Assembly: GCA_938007935.1 (NCBI GenBank)
Contig: CALLMD010000019.1
Location: 18,949-82,948, forward strand
DNA from: an uncultured Hellea sp.
GTDB taxonomy: Bacteria > Pseudomonadota > Alphaproteobacteria > Caulobacterales > Maricaulaceae
DNA: 64,000 bases
Direction of reading: 5' to 3'
The notes under the pieces are model-generated. The model was not told the origin of the DNA. It saw nothing but the letters and a program-made list of their open reading frames with translations, and made no database searches. Every line of letters begins with the position of its first letter. Position 1 is the stretch's first letter. Shown piece by piece: positions 43,154 to 52,641 of the stretch. A program made the translations under genes and the position numbers.

Positions 43154-44851
43154 ATGACACTTCAATTAGTTCCACCTCCTAAATTTCCTGGTGCTCAATC
43201 ACCTATCCGTCCTGAAAAAGGCTTTCCTGACTGGGAACGCTTAGTAAAAAATGCAGGAAAAGACTGGGCAGCACAAGTATCCAACGCAAAGGGAAAACGT
43301 GTTGTAATTGGATCAAATACTGGGATGCATGGGGCAGTATCTACTTTCGATAGCGTTCTGAGCTGTGCTTTAACACTCGCTGGCGCGCAAGTTTCAAGAA
43401 TGTTTTGCGATGGCGTAATGCCTGCTTGTCTAATCCCAGTCTATGGTGATGCAACGCCGCCGGACATGCTGATCAAGCACAAACTTACCGAACGTCTCTG
43501 TAAAGCCTGTTTTAATCGCGGGACACACACTCACCGACCTATGGGTCTTCCTGAGTTTCGGTTTTCAGAATTTTTGAATCGCGAAGATTACGAAAACGCA
43601 GAAAATATTGCGGCTAGCGTCCCGGCCCAGTCGATTCACAACTGGAAACTAGACGACATAGCAGTAGGCGAACATGCTTATGCAGGTACATTACGCTATT
43701 TCGCGAAAGGTGACATTACAAACGAAACAAGCGGTCACGATGTCTTACGTCGGTATCTTGAGGGTGCAATTTTAACCAAAATTGCATATGAACGCATGAT
43801 AGCTCAATGGACCCCTGATGTCGTGGTATTGCATCATGGAATCTACAGTCCACAAGGAATAGCTGCAGATGTTTGTCGAAAGTTAGGTGTCAAGGTGGTG
43901 ACCTGGGTCGTAGCTTATCGTAAGTCTTGTTTTATATTTAGCCACGACGACACTTATCATCATACAATGATGACTGAGAACGTTTCTAATTGGGAAGATT
44001 TACAACTCAACACAAAGCAAAAAGCTGAACTATTAGAATATCTTGCCAGTCGCGCAAATGGAAGTTTAGATTGGATTTATTTTCATGAAGAACCAGATGT
44101 CGACTTTGAAACCTATGCAGATTTAAAAGGTATCGACACCTCAAAACCCATAGTTGCTGTACTAACGAATGTTATGTGGGATGCGCAGCTCCATTATCCC
44201 GCAAATGCTTTTGCAGGAATGAAAGAATGGATTATCGGAACGGTTGGCTATTTCATAAACCGTCCAGAAATTGAAGTGATTATCCGCGTACATCCCGCTG
44301 AAGTCAGAGGAGCCATTACGTCCCGACAAAAAGTACAAGACATCTTGGAAGAGGCTTATCCAGAATTACCAAATCATATTCATTTGGTTCTTCCAGATGA
44401 TGAAGCGAGCACTTATTCGATTTGCGGGGCAAGCAATGCTGTTATAATCTATGGTACAAAAATGGGTACTGAACTCGCCCCATTAGGAAAACCAATTATT
44501 GTGGGCGGTGAAGCCTGGATAAGAAACAAAGGCATAACCCAAGACGCCACCAATCAAGAAAACTATTATCGCATTCTTGACCAACTCCCATATAAAAACG
44601 ACGAAGCAAAACCGGATCAAAACCGCGCCCAAAAATACGCATATCATTTCTTTTTTCGAAGAATGATACCTTTACCATTTCTTCAACCCAATGGTACGGG
44701 GGCAATGTTTAATTTGGATTTTGACGACCTCAGTGCCTTGTCGCCTGGTAACTTTCCGGGGCTAGACACAATAATCAACGGCATCCTACACACAGAACCA
44801 TTTGTATATGCTGCTGAAAAACACGGATCCTCAGGTACTCTCACTAAATAG
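43154..44851 (+). CDS. Large HP-motif transferase-like protein, capsule type (paralogue 2)
   Basis: A 565-residue homologue of the product of 32063-33766. Shared blocks, in the same order, include MFCDGVMPACL, CKAC (matching the CDIC of the other), FRFSEF, VVVLHHGIYSPQG, WDAQLHYP, VIIRVHPAEVRG (HP motif near residue 379), GTKMGTELAPLGKP, WIRNKG, AYHFFFRR and FPGLDTIINGIL. Function is inferred only: probably a nucleotide-sugar-dependent transferase for the surface glycan. The two copies sit in opposite operons of the same locus, suggesting duplication before divergence to different donors or acceptors. No strong Shine-Dalgarno sequence is seen. Confidence 0.7.
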   Translation: MTLQLVPPPKFPGAQSPIRPEKGFPDWERLVKNAGKDWAAQVSNAKGKRVVIGSNTGMHGAVSTFDSVLSCALTLAGAQVSRMFCDGVMPACLIPVYGDATPPDMLIKHKLTERLCKACFNRGTHTHRPMGLPEFRFSEFLNREDYENAENIAASVPAQSIHNWKLDDIAVGEHAYAGTLRYFAKGDITNETSGHDVLRRYLEGAILTKIAYERMIAQWTPDVVVLHHGIYSPQGIAADVCRKLGVKVVTWVVAYRKSCFIFSHDDTYHHTMMTENVSNWEDLQLNTKQKAELLEYLASRANGSLDWIYFHEEPDVDFETYADLKGIDTSKPIVAVLTNVMWDAQLHYPANAFAGMKEWIIGTVGYFINRPEIEVIIRVHPAEVRGAITSRQKVQDILEEAYPELPNHIHLVLPDDEASTYSICGASNAVIIYGTKMGTELAPLGKPIIVGGEAWIRNKGITQDATNQENYYRILDQLPYKNDEAKPDQNRAQKYAYHFFFRRMIPLPFLQPNGTGAMFNLDFDDLSALSPGNFPGLDTIINGILHTEPFVYAAEKHGSSGTLTK

Positions 44852-44886
44852 AAAACACATAAGCTTTAAAAACAGAAAGCATCAAA

Positions 44887-45954
44887 ATGAATAACAAAAA
44901 AGTCGCATTAATTTCTGGTGTAACAGGTCAAGATGGAGCCTATCTTGCACGTTTACTTCTTGAAAAAGATTATATCGTACACGGCATCAAAAGGCGTTCA
45001 TCCAGTTTCAACTCAGCTCGCATTGAAGATATATATCAGGACCCGCATGAAAAAGAGCCTCGCTTTAAGCTTCATTATGGCGACATGACAGATTCGACAA
45101 ACCTTATAAGGATTATACAGGAAACTCAGCCTGATGAAATTTACAATCTCGCGGCTCAAAGTCACGTTATGGTAAGCTTCGAAACGCCCGAATATACTGC
45201 AAATGCAGACGCAATTGGTACGCTAAGAATGTTAGAAGCCATTCGAATTTTAGGCCTTGAACAAAAGACCAAGTTTTATCAAGCCTCAACATCGGAATTA
45301 TATGGCCTTGTACAAGAAGTACCTCAAAGTGAAACAACACCATTTTATCCACGGTCCCCATACGCTGCTGCAAAACTATACGCATATTGGATTGTTGTGA
45401 ATTACAGAGAAGCTTATGGAATACATGCTTCAAATGGAATTCTCTTTAATCACGAAAGCCCCTTACGAGGAGAAACCTTTGTGACAAGGAAAATAACAAG
45501 AGCAGCAGCGGCTATTAAATTAGGATTACAAGATAAACTCTACTTAGGAAATCTAGACGCTCAGCGTGACTGGGGACATGCTAAAGAATATGTAGAAGGC
45601 ATGTGGAGAATGATGCAAGAAGACACTCCAGATGATTTCGTTCTTGCAACTGGCGTCACGACTCGTGTGAGAACATTTGTCGAATGGTCTTTCCTGGAGG
45701 TTGGAATTGAACTTGTCTGGCGCGGAGAAGGCATTGATGAAAAAGGGTACTGCTCAAAAACGAATAAGCTAATTGTTGAAGTAGACCCCCGTTATTTCCG
45801 ACCAACAGAAGTTGAACTTCTGTTGGGTGATCCCACAAAAGCAAAAAATGTTCTAGGGTGGAGTCATAAAACTTCAGTAAGAGACCTAGCCATTGAAATG
45901 GTTCAAGATGACTTAAAATCATTAATGAAGTCACAGGCCCAAAAGGAAGCTTAA
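44887..45954 (+). CDS. gmd: GDP-mannose 4,6-dehydratase Gmd
   Basis: A 355-residue enzyme converting GDP-D-mannose to GDP-4-keto-6-deoxymannose with NADP. Visible are [14 protein letters not shown] (residues 10-23), [53 protein letters not shown] (catalytic Tyr/Lys), [16 protein letters not shown] and [10 protein letters not shown], all gmd signatures. Full length. It is followed directly by fcl, completing GDP-L-fucose synthesis. Confidence 0.96.
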   Translation: MNNKKVALISGVTGQDGAYLARLLLEKDYIVHGIKRRSSSFNSARIEDIYQDPHEKEPRFKLHYGDMTDSTNLIRIIQETQPDEIYNLAAQSHVMVSFETPEYTANADAIGTLRMLEAIRILGLEQKTKFYQASTSELYGLVQEVPQSETTPFYPRSPYAAAKLYAYWIVVNYREAYGIHASNGILFNHESPLRGETFVTRKITRAAAAIKLGLQDKLYLGNLDAQRDWGHAKEYVEGMWRMMQEDTPDDFVLATGVTTRVRTFVEWSFLEVGIELVWRGEGIDEKGYCSKTNKLIVEVDPRYFRPTEVELLLGDPTKAKNVLGWSHKTSVRDLAIEMVQDDLKSLMKSQAQKEA

Positions 45955-46890
45955 ATGTATAATGTACAAGGCAAGAAAATCTATGTCGCTGGCCACCGTG
46001 GCATGGTTGGAAGTGCCGTGGTGCGCAAGCTTGCTAATGAACCTTGTACAGTTATAACTGCAACGCGCGATGAAGTTGACTTAACTCGCCAAGATCAAGT
46101 CGAAGACTTTATGAGGCGAACTTCACCAGATGCTATAGTCATGGCAGCTGCAAAAGTCGGAGGAATTTTAGCCAATAGCACAAATCCTGTGGACTTTTTA
46201 TATACGAATCTCATGATTGAAGGAAACATTACAGCCGCAGCATATCAGGCGGGAGTAGAAAAGTTTCTCTTTTTAGGCTCTAGCTGTATTTATCCAAAAT
46301 TTGCACAACAACCTATTGAAGAAAATTCCCTTTTAACGGGTCCATTAGAACAAACTAATGAAGCCTACGCTATCGCTAAGATAGCGGGGATTAAACTCAT
46401 GGAAGCTTATAATAAGCAATATGGAGTGGACTACATTTCCGCAATGCCGACAAACCTTTACGGACCAGGCGACAACTTTGACTTGGAAACAAGTCATGTA
46501 CTTCCTGCACTTATCCGTAAAGTTCACGAAGCAAAAATAAGTAACGCATCACACGTAACAATTTGGGGAACAGGGACAATTCGGCGTGAATTTTTACATG
46601 CCGATGATTGCGCCTCTGCATTAGTATTTCTATTAAAAAATTACTCTGAATTAGAACACATTAACGTTGGTTATGGTTCCGATGTCACAATTTTGGAGCT
46701 TACAGAACTGATTTGTAAAATCATTAAGTTCAATGGTGAAATAAAACACGACCTTACGAAACCAGATGGCACTCCGCGTAAACTCATGTCGTCTCAAAAA
46801 CTTTCAAATTTAGGGTGGTCACCATCAATTAGTTTAGAAGACGGTATCAAATCCACATATGAATGGTTTTTGAAAAATCAAATTACCTAA
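45955..46890 (+). CDS. fcl: GDP-L-fucose synthase Fcl (WcaG)
   Basis: A 311-residue NADP-dependent epimerase-reductase that turns the Gmd product into GDP-L-fucose. Motifs: [41 protein letters not shown] (Tyr/Lys), [31 protein letters not shown]. It starts immediately after the gmd stop with AAGGAAG upstream. L-fucose (or a 6-deoxyhexose derived from it) is therefore a likely component of the surface glycan. Confidence 0.96.
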   Translation: MYNVQGKKIYVAGHRGMVGSAVVRKLANEPCTVITATRDEVDLTRQDQVEDFMRRTSPDAIVMAAAKVGGILANSTNPVDFLYTNLMIEGNITAAAYQAGVEKFLFLGSSCIYPKFAQQPIEENSLLTGPLEQTNEAYAIAKIAGIKLMEAYNKQYGVDYISAMPTNLYGPGDNFDLETSHVLPALIRKVHEAKISNASHVTIWGTGTIRREFLHADDCASALVFLLKNYSELEHINVGYGSDVTILELTELICKIIKFNGEIKHDLTKPDGTPRKLMSSQKLSNLGWSPSISLEDGIKSTYEWFLKNQIT

Positions 46891-46931
46891 GTCTGGTAAC
46901 AGACCTAAAAAAATCAATTATATAATCTGAA

Positions 46932-47252
46932 CTAAGCGCTTTGTTTATTAGCGGCGCGCTGTCCGTCCCATTCGCCAAATTCAAAAGCAATACAGCATTC
47001 AATTAATTTGCGCCAAACGGGCTCTGCGATATTTTTAGACAGGCCTTGTTTTTGCGCCTCTGCAATCACCTTAGCCACAACATCTTCGATACGGGCTTCA
47101 TCATGCACGGCGTCGCGGTCTTGTTTAATACGCGCTGCGGCGCTCATATAAGCTTGGCGCCTAACAAGAAGCGCGACGATTTCACGGTCAAGCGCATCAA
47201 CGCCCTCACGGACTTCGGTCATTGTCTGACAGTCTTCACCTGGTTTCGCCAT
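46932..47252 (-). CDS. Chorismate mutase (AroQ class)
   Basis: About 106 residues, all-helical, converting chorismate to prephenate for Phe/Tyr. The helix pattern REGVDALDREIVALLVRRQAYMSAAARIK is the AroQ signature with catalytic Arg and Lys, and ARIEDVVAKVIAEA follows. ATG 47252 is preferred over TTG 47261. The gene sits downstream of the M23 peptidase gene, 15 bases away, and is convergent with fcl. Confidence 0.92.
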   Translation of the reverse strand: MAKPGEDCQTMTEVREGVDALDREIVALLVRRQAYMSAAARIKQDRDAVHDEARIEDVVAKVIAEAQKQGLSKNIAEPVWRKLIECCIAFEFGEWDGQRAANKQSA

Positions 47253-47267
47253 ATTACTCAACGTTCT

Positions 47268-48188
47268 CTATTCACTGCGAGGCCACTGCGTGAGTAGCTC
47301 GGGATCGAGATTACGGTTACGCCATTTCAAACGCCAGCATAAATGCGGCCCAGTCGAGCGGCCTTTTGACCCAACCGTAGCAATCTGTTCGCCCTGTTTC
47401 ACCCGCTGTCCGGGCTCCACCAAAATCTCATCCGTATGCAGATACATGGAGATAAGCCCCTGCCCGTGATCAAGTAAAACCATGGCCCCTTCGAAATAAA
47501 GATCATCATCAGCAAGGCTAACTACGCCGTCAGCAGGCGCATAAATCGGCGTCCCCACAGGCGCGGCCATATCAACGCCATAATGCGGTTTTTTAGGCTC
47601 GCCATTTAAAATTCTTTGCGCGCCGAAATTCGTCGTTTTACGAAATTCCTTTATTGGCGAGATAAACCCATCGCGAAAGCCCATCACATTTGTCCGAGAG
47701 CTAAAGCCGACTTTTTTACGCGCGGATGAACTACGAATACGTTTGAGCTGGGCCTCAGTAAAAGTCGAGACTTGTGACGGCGGAAGACCATCTATGCGAG
47801 ATGTGTCATAATCGCGGGGCTTTAAATCAAAGCTAACGCGGTCTCCTGCGACCTCAACGAAATTATTCTTCTCATCACGGTCAAAGCCAATGATAATGCG
47901 GCCATTTTCATCCGCATTCTCAAAGTAGAAATCTTTTTCCGAACGGGCGACCTTAACTTTAGCATTGGGCTTTGTTTGGCACAGAACGGCTCCGCCTTGT
48001 TTGGCGACGCCCGTGCATGAAATGTCTTGAACCTCGACCGGAATAATGTCTCTAGCCACCTCAGTCGAAAGCTTTCTTAATAGTGGTTGGACAGGCGTTT
48101 CACTGGATAAAATTTGATCAGGTTTTTCCTGAGCGCAAGCTGACCCTGAAATCGCAAGAACTAACGCTAACCCAACAAGCCACCGCAT
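47268..48188 (-). CDS. M23 family (LytM-type) peptidase, exported
   Basis: About 306 residues. A signal peptide (WLVGLALVLAISGSACAQ) is followed by a ~170-residue region and an M23 domain. The HxxxD motif HYGVDMAAP, YAPADGVV, MYLHTDEI and the HxH region GPHLCW are visible. The second His of HxH, normally a zinc ligand, is Cys here. ATG 48188 overlaps the stop of the upstream gene as TGATG, so translation is coupled. It probably cleaves peptidoglycan peptides or acts as a divisome activator, depending on whether zinc is bound. Confidence 0.9.
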   Translation of the reverse strand: MRWLVGLALVLAISGSACAQEKPDQILSSETPVQPLLRKLSTEVARDIIPVEVQDISCTGVAKQGGAVLCQTKPNAKVKVARSEKDFYFENADENGRIIIGFDRDEKNNFVEVAGDRVSFDLKPRDYDTSRIDGLPPSQVSTFTEAQLKRIRSSSARKKVGFSSRTNVMGFRDGFISPIKEFRKTTNFGAQRILNGEPKKPHYGVDMAAPVGTPIYAPADGVVSLADDDLYFEGAMVLLDHGQGLISMYLHTDEILVEPGQRVKQGEQIATVGSKGRSTGPHLCWRLKWRNRNLDPELLTQWPRSE

Positions 48189-48397
48189 CAAGCATTCGCC
48201 TTTTTCCAAGCGGCTAAGCTCGCCGTAGCGTCCTTATAAGCTTCTTGCCTATCGGCGTTCCAATAGCGCAGCATTTCGAGCGGGATTTTATCCTTGGTCG
48301 TAGCGCAAATAACATAAGCGCCACCTTCCATAATGGTGAAGTCCGAGGCCCCGTAATGCACAATCGCTTCGCCGCTATCTTTAAAGAATGAGTTCAT
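48188..48397 (-). CDS. DUF2093 family protein
   Basis: A 69-residue protein (MNSFFKDSGEAIVHYG, FTIMEGGAYVICATT, RYWNADRQEAYKDA) that matches DUF2093, a small alphaproteobacterial family often found next to xseA (from memory). Function unknown. Its stop overlaps the peptidase start. It lies 29 bases downstream of xseA. Confidence 0.85.
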   Translation of the reverse strand: MNSFFKDSGEAIVHYGASDFTIMEGGAYVICATTKDKIPLEMLRYWNADRQEAYKDATASLAAWKKANA

Positions 48398-48426
48398 AGG
48401 TCTTACTTAGCCTGTTCATATGAAAA

Positions 48427-49890
48427 TTAAAACAAGTCCTGCTGGTTATTTGCAGTTGTTTTTTTAGGCGAAGGTTTCTTATTAACGGCTTTTTTAGGCG
48501 GGGTTGTCGCCTTACCATCTATCACTGCCCCGCGCGCGCCATCAACAAAGGTCAGCGTGACGGCCTCCCCTGCCGCAACTCCGTCTTTAGAGCGCACAAC
48601 ATCGCCGCTACTTCGCTGTACCAAAGCATAGCCGCGCTCTAAAACGCCTTGATAGCTATAAGCGTCTAGTAATTTACCCGCGCGTGAGAGACGCGCAGTT
48701 TGTTTTTGCAAACTGTTCTGCATCGCAGAATTGGCAGTTCTCATTTCCTGCGTAAGGACACGTCGTTTGCCATCGATATTAATGCGAATAGAGTCCGGCC
48801 GCACGCGCATAGCGGTGAGCTGTGCCGTTTTGGATTCGATCAAACGTCTGGGGTCTGGCAGGCGCTGGGCCGCTAATGTCTGTGAAGCCTTTTCAAATAG
48901 GCGGTCGGAACGCGGCAGTCTTGCAATAGCCAAATCCAGTCTTTGGCGCGGGGCGGAGACGACGCCTTCTAATTTCGGCAGACGCGCCGCAGAGAGAGCC
49001 GTTTTCTTCTCATTCAGGTTTCGTTTTAGCCCGCGCGTCAGCCGCGTGCCATAATCGGCAACCGTTTCCAGCCAATCCTCGCGTACGGGCACCGCCTTCT
49101 CACCAGCACCCGTCGGGGTCGGGGCGCGGTAATCAACAACAAAGTCAATTAAGGTCCAATCTGTTTCATGACCAATAGCGGAGATAATGGGGATTTTTGA
49201 GTTGGCCGCCGCGCGCACCACATTCTCTTCGTTAAAACACCAGAGGTCTTCCATTGAGCCGCCGCCGCGCGCGACAATCAATAAATCAGGACGCGCAAAG
49301 CCTTGCGTTTCATTAAAGCCTGTTATTGCCTCAGTGATTTGATCTGCCGCTTTATCCCCCTGAACCAGCACAGGCCAGACCAGAACATGAGACGGGTAAC
49401 GATCCATAATACGGTGCAAAATATCTCGAATAACCGCGCCCGTTGGCGAGGTCACGATACCGATAGTTTTAGGTATAAAGGGTAGCTCGCGTTTGCGTTC
49501 GCTATCAAAAAGCCCTTCGGCGGCAAACATTTTTTTGCGTTTTTCAAAGAGCGCCATAAGCGCACCAGCGCCCGCGAGTTCCATTTTTTCGATTATAAGC
49601 TGGTAATTAGAGCGCCCCGGATAAGTCGAGAGCTTACCTTCGCAGACAACCTCCATGCCCTCCTCAGGCCGCATAGAGAGCCGCGACATCACGCCTTTCC
49701 ATATGATGGAATTAATCACCGCCTTGTCGTCTTTGACATCAAGATAACAATGGCCAGATTTGGCGATAGTGACGCGGCCAAGTTCTCCCCTAACGCGGAC
49801 ATGGCCAAAAGTTTCTTCCACTGTACGCTTTAGCGAAAAGGCAAGTTCAGAAACTGTATATTCAGGCGTATTCGATATTATATCAGACAC
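48427..49890 (-). CDS. xseA: Exodeoxyribonuclease VII large subunit XseA
   Basis: A 487-residue large subunit of the single-strand exonuclease VII. The N-terminal OB-fold has YTVSELAFSLKRTVEETFGHVRVRGELG, with VRGE(I/L) and GHCYLDVKD. The catalytic region TIGIVTSPTGAVIRDIL, LIVARGGGSMEDLWCFNEENVVRA and SAIGHETDWTLIDFVVDYRAPTP are characteristic. A Lys-rich tail ends in DLF. GTG 49890 is the start. It is divergent from purD. Confidence 0.96.
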   Translation of the reverse strand: MSDIISNTPEYTVSELAFSLKRTVEETFGHVRVRGELGRVTIAKSGHCYLDVKDDKAVINSIIWKGVMSRLSMRPEEGMEVVCEGKLSTYPGRSNYQLIIEKMELAGAGALMALFEKRKKMFAAEGLFDSERKRELPFIPKTIGIVTSPTGAVIRDILHRIMDRYPSHVLVWPVLVQGDKAADQITEAITGFNETQGFARPDLLIVARGGGSMEDLWCFNEENVVRAAANSKIPIISAIGHETDWTLIDFVVDYRAPTPTGAGEKAVPVREDWLETVADYGTRLTRGLKRNLNEKKTALSAARLPKLEGVVSAPRQRLDLAIARLPRSDRLFEKASQTLAAQRLPDPRRLIESKTAQLTAMRVRPDSIRINIDGKRRVLTQEMRTANSAMQNSLQKQTARLSRAGKLLDAYSYQGVLERGYALVQRSSGDVVRSKDGVAAGEAVTLTFVDGARGAVIDGKATTPPKKAVNKKPSPKKTTANNQQDLF

Positions 49891-49986
49891 AGTGTCTTTC
49901 TGTTAGCAAGCATAGATTCGGCGTTGGATTCAAAGGCGCTTATAGACTAAAAGCCGCCAAACGGAATCAGAATAACGGAATTGATC

Positions 49987-51261
49987 ATGAAAGTTCTTCT
50001 TATTGGCTCAGGTGGCCGTGAACATGCTTTGGCGTGGAAATTATCACAAAGCGAATTGGTCACTGAGCTCGTTTGCGCGCCCGGCAATGCAGGTATTGCC
50101 GAAGTCGCCGCGATTGTACCAGTCGCGGCTGATGACATTATCGGTATTGTCGCATTGGTTCAAAGCGGCGGATTTGATTTTGTTGTCGTTGGCCCCGAAC
50201 AACCGCTCGCGCTTGGGCTGGTAGATGTCCTCCAAGAGATGGATATCAAAGTTTTCGGCCCGACAGAAGCGGCCGCGCAGCTGGAATCCTCGAAAGCCTT
50301 CACCAAAGAGCTCTGTACGCGCTACAATATTCCAACCGCAGCTTATGGCGTCTTCACCGAGCTAAAAGAAGCCAAGGCTTATCTTAAAACAATGAAGCCG
50401 CCTTATGTGCTCAAGGCTGATGGGCTGGCCGCAGGTAAAGGGGTTGTTCTACCAGAAACCCGCAAAGAAGCCGAAGCTGAGCTTGAAGAATTTTTCTCTG
50501 GCAAATTTGGTGATGCCTCACAAACAGTCGTCATCGAAGAATTTATGAGCGGGCAAGAGGTTAGTTTTTTTGCGGTTTCGGACGGCATAACGGCTTTGCC
50601 TCTCATAGGCGCGCAAGATCACAAGCGGGCCTATGATGGTGACAAAGGGCCAAATACAGGCGGTATGGGCGCTTATTCACCTACGCCGGTCTTTGACGAT
50701 AAGGCCCTTGCCCTCGTCATGGATAAAATTATTCAGCCGACTATTCACGGTATGGCCAAGGATGGGCACCCTTTTGTCGGGGTTTTATTCGCAGGTCTTA
50801 TGATGACCCCAGAGGGGCCGAAGCTCATCGAATATAATGCCCGCTTCGGGGACCCCGAATGTCAGGTTCTTATGCGCCGCTTACAGTCAGATTTGATGGA
50901 AATATTTATCGCGGCTGAAGACGGCAATTTAGATAAATTGAAAGCGCCGGGATGGTTTGATGAACCCGTCGTCAATGTCGTTCTCGCTTCCAAAGGGTAC
51001 CCTGGAAATTATAGAAAAGGCGGACAGATCAAAGGCATTGATAAAGCCAATGACATGGACGGTGTTGTTGTCTTCCATGCGAGCACAAAATTAAACGATA
51101 AGGGCGTCGTTTGCGCAGCGGGTGGCCGCGTACTCAATATCACCGCACAGGCGAGTTCTCTGGAAAATGCTGTCGCAAAAGCGTATAAAGCTATTGATGA
51201 GGTCATAAAATGGCCAGGCGGGTTTTGCCGAAGAGATATCGCGCACCATGCCTTAAAATAA
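49987..51261 (+). CDS. purD: Phosphoribosylamine-glycine ligase PurD
   Basis: A 424-residue ATP-grasp enzyme for the second step of purine synthesis (GAR formation). MKVLLIGSGGREHALAWKL, KADGLAAGKGVVLPET, SFFAVSDG, RAYDGDKGPNTGGMGAYSP and EYNARFGDPECQVLM are signatures. ATG 49987 is chosen over TTG 49981. The gene is 12 bases before the exported amidohydrolase gene, perhaps co-transcribed. Confidence 0.97.
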   Translation: MKVLLIGSGGREHALAWKLSQSELVTELVCAPGNAGIAEVAAIVPVAADDIIGIVALVQSGGFDFVVVGPEQPLALGLVDVLQEMDIKVFGPTEAAAQLESSKAFTKELCTRYNIPTAAYGVFTELKEAKAYLKTMKPPYVLKADGLAAGKGVVLPETRKEAEAELEEFFSGKFGDASQTVVIEEFMSGQEVSFFAVSDGITALPLIGAQDHKRAYDGDKGPNTGGMGAYSPTPVFDDKALALVMDKIIQPTIHGMAKDGHPFVGVLFAGLMMTPEGPKLIEYNARFGDPECQVLMRRLQSDLMEIFIAAEDGNLDKLKAPGWFDEPVVNVVLASKGYPGNYRKGGQIKGIDKANDMDGVVVFHASTKLNDKGVVCAAGGRVLNITAQASSLENAVAKAYKAIDEVIKWPGGFCRRDIAHHALK

Positions 51262-51273
51262 TAAGAGGGAATT

Positions 51274-52572
51274 ATGCGTAAATTACTACTCGCTGGAGCC
51301 GCGCTGGCTTTCACTTTGACTGCGGCAGCGCATGACGAGACCCATGATAGCCATGAAGACTTTACCTTAATTCATGCCGGTCAAGTTCTGGCAGTTCCAG
51401 GCAATGCGCCTAAAGCCGAACAAACAATTATTATCCATGACGGCAAAATAGTTGGCATAGAAGACGGTTATGTTGATGATGATGAAGCGACAATAATTGA
51501 CGGGAAAGATATGTTCTTCCTGCCTGGCCTAATTGATAGTCACGTGCATTTACGCGGGGAATGGAGCCCAACATCCAGATGGGATGGTGTTTTACTCGAA
51601 TCCGGTGATGTTGCCTTCCAAGCCGCAAAACATGCCAAGACAACATTAATGGCAGGATTTACCGCCGTCCAAGATGTTGGCGGGCCGAAGGAAATTTTCG
51701 CGCTCAAACGCGCAATTAATAAGGGCTTGATACCTGGGCCGCATATTCAAGCGGCGGGATCAGCAATATCAATTACAGGCGGGCATGGTGACACCCATGG
51801 ATTTAAAGATGAGCTCATCCCGCATATGCAATCCGAAACAATATGTGACGGTCCAGCAGATTGCCGCCGCGCGGTGCGTCAAGCCGTCAAGAACGGCGCC
51901 GATGTCATTAAAATAACAGCGACAGGCGGTGTGCTCTCCAATACCAATGCAGGGACAGGACAACAATTTTTTGATGATGAACTTGAAGCCATTGTCGAAG
52001 CTGCCACGAAAATGGGCCGAAAGGTTACCGCTCATGCCCATGGTAAAGACGGCATCGAATCAGCACTGAAAGCAGGCGTTTCGTCAATCGAGCACGGAAC
52101 TTATCTCGATGCGGGTACAGCTGCTTTATTTAAGAAACATGACGCGACCCTGATCCCGACCGTTATGGCAGGTATGACCGTCGTCGATTGGGCGACTAAT
52201 AAAGACTGGCTCCCGCCAAACTCAGCGAAGAAGGCACTAGAGGTCGGGCCGCAAATGCAAGACATGGCCCGCATCGCCTATGAAGGCGGCGTCAACATCG
52301 CTTTTGGCACAGATACTGGCGTTTCAGAGCACGGCAAAAATGCTGAAGAGTTCACCTACATGCTCGAAGCTGGTATGAGTGAGATGGAAGCCATAGAAAG
52401 CGCAACAACAATTGCGGCTAAACATATCGGCCTAGATGCTGTCATCGGTACCTTGGAAAAAGGAAAATATGCCGATCTTATCGGGGTTGATGGTAATCCA
52501 CTGGACAAAATCGAAGAATTACGCGACGTCGATTTCGTAATGAAAGGCGGCGTTGTTTATAAAGGGAGTTAA
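51274..52572 (+). CDS. Exported metal-dependent amidohydrolase
   Basis: A 432-residue protein with an N-terminal signal peptide (LLLAGAALAFTLTAAA) and an amidohydrolase TIM barrel. The metal motif DSHVHLRGEW lies near residue 88, then GHGDTHGF, HAHGKDGI, SSIEHGTY and FGTDTGVSEHG supply further His and Asp ligands. It resembles Xaa-Pro or imidazolonepropionase-related exported amidohydrolases that hydrolyse small peptides. A His/Asp-rich stretch after the signal (HDETHDSHED) may bind metal. GAGGGA precedes ATG. Substrate unknown. Confidence 0.85.
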   Translation: MRKLLLAGAALAFTLTAAAHDETHDSHEDFTLIHAGQVLAVPGNAPKAEQTIIIHDGKIVGIEDGYVDDDEATIIDGKDMFFLPGLIDSHVHLRGEWSPTSRWDGVLLESGDVAFQAAKHAKTTLMAGFTAVQDVGGPKEIFALKRAINKGLIPGPHIQAAGSAISITGGHGDTHGFKDELIPHMQSETICDGPADCRRAVRQAVKNGADVIKITATGGVLSNTNAGTGQQFFDDELEAIVEAATKMGRKVTAHAHGKDGIESALKAGVSSIEHGTYLDAGTAALFKKHDATLIPTVMAGMTVVDWATNKDWLPPNSAKKALEVGPQMQDMARIAYEGGVNIAFGTDTGVSEHGKNAEEFTYMLEAGMSEMEAIESATTIAAKHIGLDAVIGTLEKGKYADLIGVDGNPLDKIEELRDVDFVMKGGVVYKGS

Positions 52573-52641
52573 TGTTCAGCAAACATACATGTTAGATAGA
52601 TCATATATTATCTAAGGCGCGCTCTGAATAAGAGGCTAGGC

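Noticed and set aside
46891..46915. Hairpin GTCTG-GTAA-CAGAC after fcl as a terminator
   Set aside because: The stem is only 5 bp, and the following bases are A on the plus strand, with no T-run on either transcript.
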